From Flavobacteriales bacterium (lineage in GTDB: Bacteria; Bacteroidota; Bacteroidia; Flavobacteriales_E; Vicingaceae), in the NCBI GenBank assembly GCA_002402165.1, contig NVVI01000029.1, positions 24,716 through 36,218 on the forward strand: DNA of 11,503 nucleotides, in the 5' to 3' direction. Positions 1-7,908 of the stretch are shown piece after piece. How positions within the stretch are numbered: position 1 is the stretch's first letter; every line of letters begins with the position of its first letter. The position numbers and the translations under genes are program-made. The notes under the pieces are model-generated. The model made no database searches. It had not been told where the DNA came from and was given only the letters and a program-made list of their open reading frames with translations.

Positions 1-2257
1 GATTAGCCTCTAATATTGAATTTTTACCTAAAATAAATTTCCTTTTAATGTTTATGTCTAAACGATGATAATAAGGTAACCTTCCTTTATTTAACTCTGC
101 AAATTCTATTTCAAGTGTTCCATTTGCTGAAGTATAGTTTTGATTGATAGATGAAAATGCGATTCCTTCATAAAAACCTTGTGTTTGAGTAAAAGGAAAT
201 CCCGAAGCTAAATTCCATCTAAAGTTAAACTCCCAATTAAAATCTTTTCCAAATGTATATGCAGTTACAAAATTAACATTATGTCTTCTATCAAAAACGG
301 GCATATATTCTTGAATTCCATCCCATCGAGTAACTTTCCCTAAAGAATAAACAAGCCATACATTTAATCGTGTTGAGGCATATTTTAACACTAAATCTAC
401 ACCATACGCATCTCCTGTTTCTACAATAAATTCTTTTTTATAAATATCAGGTTCATTTATCGCAGCCTCGTCATTTTCATCAAAAATTTGATTTCTATTG
501 GTATTTGTCAACTGCTTAAAATCTTTATAATACCCCTCAATATTCAAACTAAGTGTACGGGATAAATCATACTCAAAACCACCGATATAATGATTGGCTT
601 TTTGCAACTTATGTTCTATTGGTCTTGTAGATCCATCTTGCTCAGTAAACTCTTCTTGTAAATTGTCTGGTCCTGATAAAAACCCATAAAACAAGTTAAC
701 AATATCTCTATCAGAATTAGCACTAATTAAATTTTGAGAGTACATACCCACCGCTAATTTTACTCGAAATTTATCTGTGATGTTATATTTAAATCCTAAA
801 CGAGGCTCTAATGATAGATTCGCTAATGATGAGTAATACTGAACTCTAAGGCTTGGTTCTACTACCATATTACCAGCATTTATTCTATACATCATAAATC
901 CCGACAGTTCTGTTGTATTTTCTTCCTGTTCTATATTAGTACCAACAGTGTTTGAAAACTGATAAATGGTTTGAAAGCCAAGCATTTCAAACCCGTATTT
1001 AAACTGATTATCACCAGAGAAGGTGGTAAAATCCATGCCTACATTAAATCCATTTATTTCACTAGAACGTGGCTTTGCATCTGCTTCAAACAACTCTATT
1101 CTATAATTAGACATAGCAACGACTCCTTCTATAAGTGTTTTAGAGGTGCTTGGAATTAACACAAAATTTGCTCCACCACCTGAAGAATTCCAATTTAGTC
1201 CTGTTTTAACATCATCATTACTTGGGTAAGTTACATTATCTCTAAAATTAAATCCAAACAAACTCACCTTGTTTCCATTATCTCCATTAAACGAAACTTT
1301 TCCATAAATGTCTGTAAACCCATATGGTAAACCAAGAGTGTCAACTCCTCGTGCATTTTCAGAACTTAATCCTTGAAAATAAGATTTATACATTTCAGAT
1401 GACTGCTCTAAATATGAATGCTTGGCTGAAAGTACAAATGTAATTCCTCCATGTCCTTCAGGTGATTTTTTAATTGGCCCCTCTAACATTAACTTTGTAC
1501 TAAACGTACTTGCAGAGAGTTTTCCTCTTAATCTCTTTTTATCTCCATCTCTATATGTAATATCCATAATTGACGATATTCTTCCTCCATATTCAGCATT
1601 AAACCCACCAGTATAAACATCTGCACTGCGCATGATATCTGTATCAAATACAGAGAATAGCCCAATAGAATGAAACGGGTTATATATAATCATTCCATCT
1701 AGTAGTACTTTATTTTGAACAGGAGACCCTCCTCTAATGTATAATTGTCCACCCTGGTCTCCAGTAAAAGTAACGCCCGGAAGCACTTGTAAATATTGTG
1801 CTAAATCTGGATCCCCACCAATGGCTGGAATTGATTTAATTTCTTTCGGTGTAATTTTAGTAACAGACATTTTTACTTGTGTTTTTGCCTCTTGTTTTTC
1901 TGCAGATACAACAAATGTTCTCATCATTCGAGAAGCTTCTTTGATATTCATGCTTTTAGAGATAATCTCATTCCCTTTAACGGTTATTTTTACTTCATTC
2001 GAATCAAATCCTAAAGAAGTAACCATTAGTGTATATGAACCTGGTGGAATTTTTGTGATGGAATAAAAACCATTAATATCTGTTGCTGCACCCATTGTTG
2101 TCCCTTTTAAGAATACTGTTGCACCAATTTCTGCTTCTCCAGTTTTATCATTGTATATGAACCCCCTTATTATTCCTTTCTGGGCTATCAGATTAACACT
2201 AAAAGCAAATGTAAAAAGGATTAATAAAAAACTATTTAATTTCAATCTATTCATCAT
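1..2257 (-). CDS. TonB-dependent outer-membrane receptor with carboxypeptidase-regulatory-like domain (3' end outside window)
   Basis: An unbroken frame of 752 codons runs from an ATG at 2257 (a second in-frame ATG follows directly) to the window edge. Residues 1-25 form a signal peptide ending NLIA before Gln26. Residues about 28-105 are a CarboxypepD_reg-like beta-sandwich, with GATVFLKGT, ATDINGFYSI and IPPGSYTL. Residues about 133-235 are the TonB plug, with LQVLPGV, QLYIRGGSPVQNKVLLDG near 174 and the GGFNAEYGGRIS signature that closes it. The rest is alternating beta-barrel sequence; RLPYYHRLD near 728 is typical of the last barrel strands, so probably only a few dozen residues are missing. 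The family imports ligands across the outer membrane using TonB-ExbBD energy. No SusD-like partner, sigma or anti-sigma gene lies beside it, so the substrate (siderophore, vitamin, glycan or other) cannot be told. I saw no clear TonB box. Its upstream region holds promoter-like boxes. Family assignment is firm; ligand unknown. Confidence 0.95.
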   Translation of the reverse strand, partial: MMNRLKLNSFLLILFTFAFSVNLIAQKGIIRGFIYNDKTGEAEIGATVFLKGTTMGAATDINGFYSITKIPPGSYTLMVTSLGFDSNEVKITVKGNEIISKSMNIKEASRMMRTFVVSAEKQEAKTQVKMSVTKITPKEIKSIPAIGGDPDLAQYLQVLPGVTFTGDQGGQLYIRGGSPVQNKVLLDGMIIYNPFHSIGLFSVFDTDIMRSADVYTGGFNAEYGGRISSIMDITYRDGDKKRLRGKLSASTFSTKLMLEGPIKKSPEGHGGITFVLSAKHSYLEQSSEMYKSYFQGLSSENARGVDTLGLPYGFTDIYGKVSFNGDNGNKVSLFGFNFRDNVTYPSNDDVKTGLNWNSSGGGANFVLIPSTSKTLIEGVVAMSNYRIELFEADAKPRSSEINGFNVGMDFTTFSGDNQFKYGFEMLGFQTIYQFSNTVGTNIEQEENTTELSGFMMYRINAGNMVVEPSLRVQYYSSLANLSLEPRLGFKYNITDKFRVKLAVGMYSQNLISANSDRDIVNLFYGFLSGPDNLQEEFTEQDGSTRPIEHKLQKANHYIGGFEYDLSRTLSLNIEGYYKDFKQLTNTNRNQIFDENDEAAINEPDIYKKEFIVETGDAYGVDLVLKYASTRLNVWLVYSLGKVTRWDGIQEYMPVFDRRHNVNFVTAYTFGKDFNWEFNFRWNLASGFPFTQTQGFYEGIAFSSINQNYTSANGTLEIEFAELNKGRLPYYHRLDINIKRKFILGKNSILEAN

Positions 2258-2274
2258 TCTTAAATATAAGCACA

Positions 2275-2282
2275 CAAATGTA
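2275..2282 (-). promoter_or_regulatory. Candidate Bacteroidota -7 box (proximal) for the receptor gene
   Basis: The minus strand reads TACATTTG, an exact match to the TAnnTTTG -7 consensus of the Bacteroidota primary sigma factor. It ends 17 bp before the receptor ATG, which would give a leader of only about a dozen bases. A TTG lies upstream (2307-2309), but at 24 bp from the box it is further than the usual spacing. It is an alternative to the distal box at 2307-2314. In DNA this AT-rich a chance match is possible. Confidence 0.35.
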
Positions 2283-2306
2283 TCAATTACTTTTAATGTA
2301 GCTCGT

Positions 2307-2314
2307 CAAATGTA
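2307..2314 (-). promoter_or_regulatory. Candidate Bacteroidota -7 box (distal) for the receptor gene
   Basis: The minus strand again reads TACATTTG, a perfect TAnnTTTG match, 49 bp before the receptor ATG. That would leave a leader of about 45 bases, a more usual length than the proximal box gives. No TTG is visible at the expected -33 position. A missing -33 would fit a promoter that depends on an activator, and a direct repeat sits just upstream at 2339-2374. The box match is seen directly; the promoter role is inferred. Confidence 0.4.
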
Positions 2315-2338
2315 GATAATCACTAGGTTTTTATTGTT

Positions 2339-2374
2339 ACCGTTTATCATTTATATTAACCGATTATTAATTTA
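2339..2374. repeat. Imperfect direct repeat with 20-bp spacing, possible operator
   Basis: Two copies on the plus strand begin ACCGTTTATCATTT at 2339 and ACCGATTATTAATT at 2359. They share ACCGnTTATnAnTT, and their start points are exactly 20 bp apart, about two helical turns. If the distal box at 2307-2314 is the receptor promoter, the pair would sit at roughly -39 to -74, where activators usually bind. No regulator gene is in the window to match it. The spacing and similarity are seen; operator function is a guess. Confidence 0.3.
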
Positions 2375-2385
2375 ACAAACTAGTC

Positions 2386-5300
2386 TTAATCTTTTTTGTT
2401 TTTTGAATTAAAAATTGAGAAGAAATTTTGCCAAAAATCCTTATTAGTATCGTACTCCACTTTGTATGACAATCCAAGCCCTTGAGTATATGAACTATTT
2501 GTTTCAACTAATGAAAATTGATTGGAGTTATTAAATGCTTTTGCTCTCAATTTCCCATCTTTAGTTATCTTATACTCTATAGATATATCTCCTATCAAAT
2601 TATTAGTGTTTTGTGCCTCATTTGAAACATTTTCTCTATCAGAATACCCAAGATTGCCATCTAAAACCAAACGGTCATTAAACAATTGAGTAGAAAGTGC
2701 CAACTCATACTCTTCATTAGAAAGCTCATCTCCTGGTCGAATATTGACCCCTATGTCAAAATCGTTGCTAATTTTTGACAACCAATTACTAATTTGATTT
2801 GAAAACATTTCAATAGATGTTGTAGTTCCTACACCTGCCGCATTATAAGTTGACTCAGCACCTGCAGGAGGCAAGAAAGTATTTAAAACCAATAGAGAAA
2901 ACACTTGTTTGTTTAATTCTTGTATATTTTCTTCCTTACCACTCACATACAATACACTTCTAACTTTACTTCGTGTATCTTCATCAGCCGTAGGTAAATA
3001 AATATCAAAACTAATGTCAGGATTCATCATAGCATTTCTCATTCTTAATTTTAAATCAACAGGAATCCTTTTTTTATAAATATCATTGGTATCAATGTTC
3101 GCTATTAAATCATATAACCTTGCTCTTAATCGATAAACTGCTGTTAAATTTATCTCAGCATCATAAGGGCTACCATTCCAAGAAATTGTACCTCCTTCTT
3201 CCAAATCAAACTTTTTATTAATGACATTTTGAAGCGTGAATAAATAATCTCCATCTTTAACAACATAATTACCATACATTTCAAGATCTCCATCCTTATT
3301 AATTTGAAGCTTTATAATGCCATTTCCTCTACTCCTCATTACATCACCTATCTGATCATCAAAAATTAGTCTTAGCTGAGCATCAGCAGTAATTTCCACA
3401 TTAAAATTCATTTCGATGTTTGAAAGATCAATGTCTTCATCAATATTTGCTTTTAAATTTGTAGTATCATGAGAAATAAATTCAATAAAATTATTTTCCT
3501 CTAAATCAATATTATCTGTAAGGGGGATATTCAATGTTGTATTTTTTTTAGTTTTCACATTAACATCTATAGTCATGTGTTTATCATAACTATTTATATC
3601 AACTATCCCGCTAACATAAGCTCTCCCATAATAGACCTTATTGTCTTGCTCTGTCGTATTTAGGGCTAAAAACCTATCGTTTTCTTCAATAAACAACCCA
3701 AGTCCGATACTCCAATTGGTAAACCATTCGTGATTTATAGTAGCATTTACTTTAGCTATATTATTGTCTTTATCTAAAAATTCAACATTATCGAAACTAA
3801 TCATATCAGGAGATATCTTAATTTCACATAGATTCGTTCTATATTTCGTATTCAAATAAATGACTGTAAACTCAGTTCCTGTTAAAACAATATTCCCTTT
3901 TAGTTTAGGTTTTTTGAAAGAGCCCGTTAATGAGACTTTTGCATTTGCTTTACCATTAAATTCACTTAAAAATTCTTTTACGTAGGCATTAAACATGCTG
4001 AGCTCAGTTTGATATAACTCTAGCGTTAAATCTAAATTCTCACCTTCTTTATTAGGGTAATAATAACCTCCAAAAAGAATGGTTGGAATATGATCTCTGT
4101 AAAATTTACCATCTAATTTTAGTGATTGATTAGCTGTATTCCATGTTGACTTCAGATTTCCTTTTCCAACAAGGTTTTGATTTATTCGAAACTTATTAAA
4201 CTCTAAATCTGAAGTAAAAATTAGTTCACCATTTTGTTTCTTAACAGAAGCAACACCATCAATAATACCTTCTACACTAATTACTTTTTCTGGTATCAAT
4301 TTTTTAAATGTTCGTAAATCGACATGCTTCATCAACAAATCTAATTGATCATTTGAGTTGTTTGATAATTTTCCGTCAATTAAAATACTTTGTGTTTTAG
4401 AATAAATTGTTAATCCTTTTATAAGCAATGAACCTGTGTCATTTTTAATTTCATTATAAGGTTTAATTCTCCATAAAGTATCAGAAATATAGGCATAAGA
4501 ATCTATCAATTTACTTGATATATTGCTATATCCATTAAAGAATGTAGCAATATTAATATTAGCCTCATTTCTTGATGAACCTCCGTTATTGCTCCACTTT
4601 ACTTCTGTTAAAACAGAATCATTTTCAATAGTGCTTGATATGTTAAAATTATCAATGTATAAACTATCATTTTGATAAATTTTATCTGCATCTATAACTA
4701 AATCTAACGTAGTTTCATTTGCTTTTCCATTAAAGTTAAAATGACTGATCTTTGTCCCATAAGCATCAATAAACGGAGCATTCCCATTAAGAGATAGGTT
4801 GTGACTTTTTGAATTATATCTTCCCTCAAGAATTGTATAATCACTCATTTTAATCCCTTGTAACAATACCTTAGATACCAATTCACTATTATGAAACTCA
4901 ATGTTAAAATTAAAATCATGAGATAGATTAGTCATTTTATTTTCGTCATTTACTTGTGAAGGTATATATCGTACAAAAAAGCTATTGGCAAAATCACTCA
5001 TTTCTTTAAAATAAAACTCCCCTTCCAATTTGGCGTCTAACAAATCTGATTTAACTGTAATTTTTCTGTAGTTATTATTAATGTTAGAAGTGATTAATAC
5101 ATTTTCTACTTTAATGGAATCGAGTTTATCATTGTATTGAGAGTTAATAAATTCAACTTCTCCAACAAGGTCATCTGCATTTTTACCAATAAGATTTACC
5201 CTCAACTGAGTAGAAAATCTTGTTTTTAATTTTTTCTTACTCTTAACTAAATTAAGTTTTGCCAATTTTGCATTTTTTATGTTCGATGTAAAATTAATTT

Positions 5301-6921
5301 CTGGAATATCTTTACTCAAATCAATACTTCCATCAAAATCAAAAGAAATATTTTCATCCTCTACAGCTAAATATCCTACAAATATTTGATTTTTAAAATT
5401 GCCTTTCAGCTCAACATTATTATATTCATAATCCTTTATTACTATTTGTTTAACAGTACCAGTAAGTGTAGCATCTAGATCTTGTTTAGAAAACCCTTTC
5501 CCATCAATATTTACATCCATGGTTATATTTCCAATGTCTTTCCTCATCTCTGCAAATCTTCCTAAATTAAAATGGGTAGTAATAACTCTCCCTTTATAAT
5601 AAGGCACCCCATCTTTTAATTTTAAAGACACGTCAGTAGTCATGCTTCCAAGACTAGTTTTTAGCGTGCCATAACTAACAAAATCATGATAAAAACCAGT
5701 AAAGTTGCCTTTATATCTTATCGTTCCTAAATGTCTAAAATTTCTTGGAAGTTGAATAAATTTACCTTTATGAAAAGGAAACAAAGGAAACGACTCTAAT
5801 TTTTCTTTGGTAGTAATTAATTCTTTTACCTTAATATACATAAACATGTCTTCAACATTTGGCAACCCAGATATATCAACATTTCCTTTAAATCGAGTTC
5901 CATCATCTATTAAAATGGCCAATCCCCTTCCTTTTAAACTATTGATACTCCCTTTAATTTCCCCTTCAAAAATTAATGATTTATCTAAACCGTATAGTTT
6001 CGGAGCAAAATAATAAATGTCTTTAAAGTCTATTTTTGTTGAGTTGAAATAGGATTTGATAGTAACATCTTCAATAAAATTGGATAAGTCAGCATAACTA
6101 GTTGTTAAAAAAGTAACATTCCCATCTATATCTGAATAAGGAGTTTTTATATTAAGATTTTGTGTAATGATGCCAGATGAAGCAATGTTAAATTCCGTAG
6201 TGAGTTTATCTAACTGAAACCCACTTTGCTCAAGAAATTTTAAGTAATCAATTTTACAATCTACACCATTTTTTATTAAATTTATTTTGCTTAGGGATAA
6301 ATCTAAATCAGAAATAGAAATATGTTTGTAATCTATTCCCGATTTTACTTTTATAAAATTTTCATCATCATAATCAAATCTAGCATTTATTATCCTTACT
6401 TCATTTAGGTCAAACAACCATTTACTATTTTTTGTGCTCTTTGGGGTAAAGTAGTCAATAATAAAGCTAAGGTTAATATCAACATCTTCTTTGTGCTTCT
6501 GAAGGTTGAAAAAGGTATTAGTTAACACTACCTCATTCAATATTATTTTTTTGTCCCCAAACGAAAACTCATCAATATCAACCACCAATTTTTCTACATA
6601 AAGCAAGGTGTCTTGATGTAAATCTTCAATATACAAATTAGTAATAACAAGAGTATTGAATAGTGACACATCCACACTACCAAGTGCTATTTTAGTATCC
6701 AACTTTTTAGCTAAAGATTTTAGATATTGTCTAACTAACGTTGTTTGAAATGAAGAATTATAAGAAACCAATGTTCCTAAGCTTGCTAGAATTATCACAA
6801 ACACTAATAACGCAACTAATATTTTGTTTCTTTTTTTAATAATTTCGCTTCTTAATAAACTAACTCGTAAAAATAAGCTTAATGCAGCAATCCCCCATAA
6901 TAATTTTAGGTATTGAATCAT
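2386..6921 (-). CDS. tamB: TamB, translocation and assembly module inner-membrane-anchored protein (DUF490 family)
   Basis: A 1511-residue periplasm-spanning protein with a basic stretch (KKRNK, 29-33) and one strong transmembrane anchor at about 34-52. The next part, LVRQYLKSLAKKL...VDVSLFNTL..LYIEDLHQDTLLYVEKL (about 62-110), is the AsmA/TamB-like opening. More than 1000 residues of repetitive beta-strand sequence follow, expected to form the long beta-taco groove. The conserved C-terminal TamB domain is unmistakable: GDYLFTLQNVINKKF from about 1224, then GGTISWNGSPYDAEI near 1243, and a tail with GDISIEYKITKDGKLRAKAF (about 1444-1463). TamB works with an Omp85 partner (TamA, or its lipoprotein form TamL in Bacteroidota) in outer-membrane protein assembly and in lipid transport between membranes; no partner gene is in this window. 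The length is usual for Bacteroidota. The only ATG before the anchor is at 6921, which lies inside divergent tsaD and has no A-rich or SD-like leader, so the start is uncertain. The stop is followed by the receptor gene on the same strand, 128 bp away. Confidence 0.95.
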   Translation of the reverse strand: MIQYLKLLWGIAALSLFLRVSLLRSEIIKKRNKILVALLVFVIILASLGTLVSYNSSFQTTLVRQYLKSLAKKLDTKIALGSVDVSLFNTLVITNLYIEDLHQDTLLYVEKLVVDIDEFSFGDKKIILNEVVLTNTFFNLQKHKEDVDINLSFIIDYFTPKSTKNSKWLFDLNEVRIINARFDYDDENFIKVKSGIDYKHISISDLDLSLSKINLIKNGVDCKIDYLKFLEQSGFQLDKLTTEFNIASSGIITQNLNIKTPYSDIDGNVTFLTTSYADLSNFIEDVTIKSYFNSTKIDFKDIYYFAPKLYGLDKSLIFEGEIKGSINSLKGRGLAILIDDGTRFKGNVDISGLPNVEDMFMYIKVKELITTKEKLESFPLFPFHKGKFIQLPRNFRHLGTIRYKGNFTGFYHDFVSYGTLKTSLGSMTTDVSLKLKDGVPYYKGRVITTHFNLGRFAEMRKDIGNITMDVNIDGKGFSKQDLDATLTGTVKQIVIKDYEYNNVELKGNFKNQIFVGYLAVEDENISFDFDGSIDLSKDIPEINFTSNIKNAKLAKLNLVKSKKKLKTRFSTQLRVNLIGKNADDLVGEVEFINSQYNDKLDSIKVENVLITSNINNNYRKITVKSDLLDAKLEGEFYFKEMSDFANSFFVRYIPSQVNDENKMTNLSHDFNFNIEFHNSELVSKVLLQGIKMSDYTILEGRYNSKSHNLSLNGNAPFIDAYGTKISHFNFNGKANETTLDLVIDADKIYQNDSLYIDNFNISSTIENDSVLTEVKWSNNGGSSRNEANINIATFFNGYSNISSKLIDSYAYISDTLWRIKPYNEIKNDTGSLLIKGLTIYSKTQSILIDGKLSNNSNDQLDLLMKHVDLRTFKKLIPEKVISVEGIIDGVASVKKQNGELIFTSDLEFNKFRINQNLVGKGNLKSTWNTANQSLKLDGKFYRDHIPTILFGGYYYPNKEGENLDLTLELYQTELSMFNAYVKEFLSEFNGKANAKVSLTGSFKKPKLKGNIVLTGTEFTVIYLNTKYRTNLCEIKISPDMISFDNVEFLDKDNNIAKVNATINHEWFTNWSIGLGLFIEENDRFLALNTTEQDNKVYYGRAYVSGIVDINSYDKHMTIDVNVKTKKNTTLNIPLTDNIDLEENNFIEFISHDTTNLKANIDEDIDLSNIEMNFNVEITADAQLRLIFDDQIGDVMRSRGNGIIKLQINKDGDLEMYGNYVVKDGDYLFTLQNVINKKFDLEEGGTISWNGSPYDAEINLTAVYRLRARLYDLIANIDTNDIYKKRIPVDLKLRMRNAMMNPDISFDIYLPTADEDTRSKVRSVLYVSGKEENIQELNKQVFSLLVLNTFLPPAGAESTYNAAGVGTTTSIEMFSNQISNWLSKISNDFDIGVNIRPGDELSNEEYELALSTQLFNDRLVLDGNLGYSDRENVSNEAQNTNNLIGDISIEYKITKDGKLRAKAFNNSNQFSLVETNSSYTQGLGLSYKVEYDTNKDFWQNFFSIFNSKNKKD

Positions 6922-7904
6922 CTTGCGATGATACTGCTGCAGCCATTATTAAAGACGGCCAAGTTCTTGCCAATATTGTGGCCAATCAAGAGGTGCATAA
7001 AGCTTATGGTGGAGTAGTGCCTGAGTTAGCCTCTAGAGCTCATCAGCAAAATATTGTTCCGGTTGTAAATGAAGCCATTAAACGGGCTGGAATTAATAAA
7101 GAAGACATTACTGCAATAGCTTTTACCAACGGACCAGGCTTGTTAGGTTCTTTATTGGTTGGCAGCTCTTTTGCAAAAGCTTTTTCATTGGGGATGGATA
7201 TTCCTTTAATTGAGGTAAATCACATGCATGGACATATTTTAGCACATTTTATTGTAGAAAAAGATGGAGCTAAAAATCAACCTGATTTTCCTTTTTTGTG
7301 TTTAACAGTTAGTGGTGGACACACACAAATAGTAAAAGTGAGTGATTATTTTAAGATGGAAATATTGGGAGAAACCATTGATGATGCTGCTGGGGAAGCT
7401 TTTGATAAAGTTGCTAAAATGTTAGGTTTACCTTACCCTGGCGGACCAATTTTAGACGATAAAGCACAATTGGGAAATTCAACTAGATTTGAATTTACAC
7501 ACCCTAAAGTACCTGGTTTAAATTATAGTTTTAGTGGCTTAAAAACTTCTGTACTGTATTTTTTGAAAAAAGAGTTGAAACAAAACCCAAACTTTATTAA
7601 AGAAAACTTAAATGACATTTGTGCTTCTGTGCAAAAAACCATTGTAGATATTTTACTAATTGAACTAAAAAAAGCTATCAAACAAACAGAAATTAAAGAA
7701 ATAGCTATCGCTGGTGGAGTTTCTGCTAATTCCGAATTACGCAAACGATTGGTTTCTTTTAGCAAAGATTACAAAGTGTACATACCTAAATTTGAATACT
7801 GCACGGACAACGCTGCGATGATAGCCACAACAGGTTATTACAAATATTTACAACAAGATTTTGCAAAACAGAATGTAGCGCCAAATGCAAGGATGAAGGT
7901 TTAA
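6882..7904 (+). CDS. tsaD: tRNA N6-adenosine threonylcarbamoyltransferase TsaD
   Basis: This 340-residue protein is full length for the Kae1/TsaD family. It transfers the threonylcarbamoyl group made by TsaC onto A37 of tRNAs that read ANN codons (t6A), in the cytoplasm, with TsaB and TsaE. All expected ASKHA-fold elements are present: GIESSCDDTAAAI at 10-22, the metal-binding HxxxH within NHMHGH (His114 and His118), SGGHTQI at 144-150, ETIDDAAGEAFDKVAKMLG at 164-182, PYPGGP at 184-189, SFSGLK at 216-221, IAGGVSAN at 276-283, and CTDNAAM at 307-313 with the conserved Asp309. The start is almost forced: the next in-frame upstream codons reach a stop at 6861 without another ATG, and the conserved motif begins at residue 10. 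There is no Shine-Dalgarno sequence, only an A-rich leader, which is normal for Bacteroidota. TsaB, TsaC and TsaE are not in the window. Confidence 0.98.
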   Translation: MQQSPIIILGIESSCDDTAAAIIKDGQVLANIVANQEVHKAYGGVVPELASRAHQQNIVPVVNEAIKRAGINKEDITAIAFTNGPGLLGSLLVGSSFAKAFSLGMDIPLIEVNHMHGHILAHFIVEKDGAKNQPDFPFLCLTVSGGHTQIVKVSDYFKMEILGETIDDAAGEAFDKVAKMLGLPYPGGPILDDKAQLGNSTRFEFTHPKVPGLNYSFSGLKTSVLYFLKKELKQNPNFIKENLNDICASVQKTIVDILLIELKKAIKQTEIKEIAIAGGVSANSELRKRLVSFSKDYKVYIPKFEYCTDNAAMIATTGYYKYLQQDFAKQNVAPNARMKV

Positions 7905-7908
7905 ACCT
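7897..7908. repeat. Perfect 12-bp palindrome spanning two convergent stop codons
   Basis: AGGTTTAAACCT is a perfect palindrome at the junction of tsaD and the convergent repeat-protein gene. It contains the tsaD stop TAA (7902-7904) and most of the opposing TAG stop (7909 to 7907). Because of the symmetry, reading on past that TAG meets a second in-frame TAA two codons later. As RNA it could form only a 4-bp stem, so it is too weak to call a terminator. It may simply be chance in compact DNA. Confidence 0.5.

Noticed and set aside
971..2066. Short plus-strand open frames (971-1159, 1422-1616, 1737-2066) inside the receptor gene
   Set aside because: They lie opposite a continuous, motif-rich receptor frame, have no recognisable domains, and are expected by chance opposite an AT-rich gene.
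5807..6013. 68-codon plus-strand open frame inside tamB
   Set aside because: Antisense to an intact conserved gene, no family features and no promoter or leader signal.
6811..6830. AT-rich TAATATTTTG stretch upstream of tsaD considered as its promoter
   Set aside because: It does not match TAnnTTTG, lacks a -33 partner, and lies in the tamB anchor codons; too weak to annotate.
7523..7765. 80-codon minus-strand open frame inside tsaD
   Set aside because: Antisense to conserved TsaD motifs (SFSGLK to IAGGVSAN); its sequence is explained by tsaD coding.
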